Source of the DNA: an uncultured Collinsella sp.
Lineage (GTDB): Bacteria > Actinomycetota > Coriobacteriia > Coriobacteriales > Coriobacteriaceae
NCBI GenBank assembly: GCA_900544645.1
Contig: UQWG01000065.1
Span: 1 to 6,987, forward strand
Direction: 5' to 3'
Length of the DNA: 6,987 bases
Position 1 is the first letter of the stretch. Each line of letters starts with the position of its first letter. The translations under genes were made by a program, and so were the position numbers. This document shows positions 5,495-6,987 of the stretch, piece by piece. A model generated the notes under the pieces. That model did not search any database and was not told the DNA's origin. It worked only from the letters and a program-made list of their open reading frames with translations.

Positions 5495-6598
5495 ATGTCC
5501 AAGCCGCGTCGTCGTAAGCAGAAAAAGCAGGTCAAGGCCGAGCTCAAGCTCAGGCAGTTTGCTGCTACCGAGCTTTCTGACCAGCTTGCCGCCCAACACT
5601 CCGCCGCCGACCTGCCGCGCTTTATGGTCGACACGGTCGCCGGCGCCTATGCGCCCGCCGATGCCAAGCTCATGATCGAGGGCTTCGGCGCCGCGGCCAC
5701 ACGCCCGGTCACGCTGCGCGCCAACACGCTCAAGGCGACCGCCGAGGACATCGCTGCGGCGCTCGGTGCCGCCGGCATCGCCCACAACCCCGTCGCCTGG
5801 TACCCAGACGCCTTTATCCTGCCCGAGGCCCAGGTTTCCGATCTGTGGGATCTCGACATCTACCGCGACGGCAAGATCTACCTGCAGAGCCTGTCATCCA
5901 TGATGCCGCCGTTGGTCCTGGGCGCCCAGGCAGGCGAGGACATCCTGGACATGTGCGCAGCCCCCGGCGGCAAGACAACGCAGATCGCCGCCCTCACCCA
6001 GGGACAGGCGCACCTCACCGCCTGTGAGATGAGCATTCCCCGCGCCGAAAAGCTTGAGTCCAACCTCCACCGCCAGGGTGCCAAAAACGTGCCCGTCATG
6101 CGTATCGACGCACGCGAGCTCGACGAGTTCTTCCGCTTTGACCGCATCCTGCTCGACGCTCCCTGCACCGGCACGGGCACCGTCATCAGCGGCAACGAGA
6201 AAAGTCTGCACGGGCTCACGGAGCAGCTGCTTTGCAAGTGCGCACGCTCGCAGCGCGCGCTTCTGGACCGCGCCATGGGTGCCCTCAAACCGGGCGGCAC
6301 GCTCGTCTATTCCACTTGTTCGATCTTGCCGCAGGAAAACGAGGACGCCCTGCAAGAGGCCCTCGACAAGCACATGGACTGCGAGCTCATCCCCCTCGAC
6401 GGCACGCCGAGCGAAAGCGAAACGCGCCGTGCCCAGGAAGCTGGTGAGGAGCCGCGCATCGAGTCCAACGCCCTGACCGAGGCAATCGCCGCGGGTCAGG
6501 TATCGGCCATCGCCAACGGCCTGCCCGGCACGCTGACCATTCCGCCTAGCCGCGACTTTGAGGGCTTCTACATTGCCCTGATTCGAAAACGCAGCTAG
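5495..6598 (+). CDS. RsmB/NOP-family RNA (cytosine-5) methyltransferase
   Basis: This protein should transfer a methyl group from S-adenosylmethionine to carbon 5 of a cytosine in rRNA or tRNA. The SAM-binding motif DMCAAPGGKT is at 152-161, catalytic motif IV DAPCTGTG at 221-228 (Cys224), and motif VI STCS at 273-276 (Cys275, normally the nucleophile), followed by PQENE. The fold closes with FEGFYIALIRK at 355-365. The N-terminus is strongly basic (PRRRKQKKQVK), suiting RNA contact. At 367 residues it lacks the NusB-like domain of RsmB and the long C-terminal extension of RsmF, so the target base cannot be named. The ATG at 5495 has AAGGA (5483-5487) 7 nt ahead. It lies 40 nt after the MetRS-like gene with no promoter or terminator seen between, so they are probably cotranscribed. 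Confidence 0.93.
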   Translation: MSKPRRRKQKKQVKAELKLRQFAATELSDQLAAQHSAADLPRFMVDTVAGAYAPADAKLMIEGFGAAATRPVTLRANTLKATAEDIAAALGAAGIAHNPVAWYPDAFILPEAQVSDLWDLDIYRDGKIYLQSLSSMMPPLVLGAQAGEDILDMCAAPGGKTTQIAALTQGQAHLTACEMSIPRAEKLESNLHRQGAKNVPVMRIDARELDEFFRFDRILLDAPCTGTGTVISGNEKSLHGLTEQLLCKCARSQRALLDRAMGALKPGGTLVYSTCSILPQENEDALQEALDKHMDCELIPLDGTPSESETRRAQEAGEEPRIESNALTEAIAAGQVSAIANGLPGTLTIPPSRDFEGFYIALIRKRS

Positions 6599-6636
6599 CG
6601 CACGGATCCAAAACTCAACAAGCTATCTCTGTGCGC
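6598..6636. terminator. Possible bidirectional terminator between convergent genes
   Basis: The only 24 nt between the methyltransferase stop and the stop of the small gene are flanked by an inverted repeat: 6598-6606 pairs with 6628-6636 (9 bp, one G-U) around a 21-nt loop. Core arms are GCGCAC and GTGCGC. On the plus strand GTTT follows, a poor U-run. The long loop makes this a weak call. Confidence 0.3.
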
Positions 6637-6793
6637 GTTTGCCCTGCTGGTCGCGATGCTGTTTAAGCATCGCGCGCTCCTTGCGTTCGGCCCTTTTGCC
6701 CTTAATGGCCGTGACCACAAAGTAGATGACCGCGGCGGCAACGATTGCGGCCACACACAGGCCAATCGAGCCAAACATTGCTGTCAATTCCAT
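6623..6793 (-). CDS. Small single-pass membrane protein, 56 residues, unknown function
   Basis: The reading frame runs from ATG at 6793 to TAG at 6623-6625 on the minus strand. The product begins MELTAMFGSIGLCVAAIVAA, continues through a hydrophobic helix to about residue 30, then becomes a strongly basic, charged tail (KGKRAERKERAMLKQHRDQQ, 31-50). Positive residues after the helix predict the N-terminus outside and the tail in the cytoplasm. GAGGTG (6806-6801) sits 7 nt before the ATG, a good ribosome binding site, which with the clear membrane topology argues for a real gene. It is convergent with the methyltransferase. I do not recognise a family; the shape is common to small hypothetical proteins of high-GC bacteria, and no function is proposed. 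Confidence 0.75.
   Translation of the reverse strand: MELTAMFGSIGLCVAAIVAAAVIYFVVTAIKGKRAERKERAMLKQHRDQQGKRAQR
6652..6674. repeat. Perfect 9-bp hairpin inside the small membrane protein gene
   Basis: CGCGATGCT (6652-6660) and AGCATCGCG (6666-6674) pair perfectly around a 5-nt loop, GTTTA. It lies in the codons for the basic tail of the small protein and 54 nt past the methyltransferase stop. It could end plus-strand transcripts, although no U-run follows, or be a chance result of codon use. Confidence 0.35.
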
Positions 6794-6825
6794 ACCGCGT
6801 CACCTCTCTTTTAAACGGGACTTTC

Positions 6826-6834
6826 AAGATAGCA
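6826..6834 (-). promoter_or_regulatory. Extended -10 promoter candidate for the small membrane protein
   Basis: TGCTATCTT on the minus strand is an extended -10 (TG, one base, TATCTT matching 4 of 6). A start near 6819 gives a leader of about 26 nt that includes the GAGGTG binding site at 6806-6801. No matching -35 box is visible. Confidence 0.3.
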
Positions 6835-6925
6835 CCTCGATACCCGCCACCACAGCTCCTTCACGTTCGCCGGCCCTTCGGTCTAACGGATGGCACGGCG
6901 GGGAAAAATCAACTCGTCAAACGAT

Positions 6926-6975
6926 TTAGCATTCGCTATTCCGGCTGTATAGCGCCGGCCGTCATCACATAGAAT
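6926..6975 (+). promoter_or_regulatory. Promoter candidates upstream of a possible gene starting at the right edge
   Basis: TTAGCA (6926-6931) and TATAGC (6948-6953) with a 16-nt spacer form one candidate. TAGAAT (6970-6975), 5 of 6 to the -10 consensus, is another, but with no good -35. A dyad CCGGC (6941-6945) / GCCGG (6954-6958) covers the first -10 and could be an operator. The window ends in ATG (6985-6987), which could start a plus-strand gene, but there is no clear ribosome binding site and no coding sequence to judge. Confidence 0.25.
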
Positions 6976-6987
6976 CGAGCCTCCATG

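Noticed and set aside
3178..5634. 818-codon open frame on the minus strand opposite the MetRS-like gene
   Set aside because: It mirrors the codon positions of a clear homologue, has low-complexity Val/Ala/Gly/Leu/Asp-rich composition, no recognised motif, and arises from the GC-rich third positions of the plus-strand gene.
5429..5785. Minus-strand frame overlapping the start of the methyltransferase
   Set aside because: It has no ribosome binding site and no motif; it crosses the stop of one real gene and the start of another.
6813..6866. Short minus-strand frame reading KELWWRVSRCYLESPV, like a Trp attenuator leader
   Set aside because: It has no ribosome binding site, no following terminator/antiterminator pair, and the downstream gene is a small membrane protein without a link to tryptophan.
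6841..6910. Possible tRNA or structured RNA in the right intergenic region
   Set aside because: No T-loop consensus, acceptor pairing or cloverleaf could be drawn on either strand.

Overview
The window looks like a chromosomal segment of a GC-rich gut actinobacterium of the Coriobacteriia, most like Collinsella. This is inferred from strong G/C third-position bias, Actinobacteria-like protein sequences, and use of QueH for the last queuosine step. No database search was possible, so the genus is a judgement. The region is mostly housekeeping RNA-modification and translation genes, with the tail of an insertion sequence on the left.

Layout. At 1-373 lies the 3' end of an IS3-family insertion sequence; the transposase C-terminus runs off the left edge. 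From 374 to 682 there is a convergent intergenic stretch with a pair of REP-like 27-nt repeats and a perfect 13-bp hairpin at the end of queA. From 3171 down to 683, on the minus strand, come three genes in a row: a membrane protein with a zincin HELVH motif (DUF3267-like), queH, and queA. QueA makes epoxyqueuosine in tRNA and QueH reduces it to queuosine, so the pair covers the last two steps of the pathway. The divergent region 3172-3303 holds promoter candidates in both directions.

On the plus strand, 3304-5454 encodes a 716-residue class I tRNA ligase of the methionyl-tRNA synthetase family with unusual catalytic and zinc motifs. It is followed 40 nt later by a RsmB/NOP-type RNA cytosine-5 methyltransferase (5495-6598). 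These two probably form a transcription unit. A 56-residue single-pass membrane protein gene with a good ribosome binding site converges on them (6793 down to 6623). The last 190 bases are intergenic; an ATG at the very end may begin a gene outside the window.

The common theme is tRNA and rRNA: one queuosine unit and one ligase/methyltransferase unit, divergently arranged. The most unusual item is the MetRS-like protein, whose KMSKS loop reads KASSS, whose GTDxHG-type motif reads GTDCYG, and whose anticodon domain lacks the usual PW pair. I saw no CRISPR array, tRNA, rRNA, phage genes or defence system.
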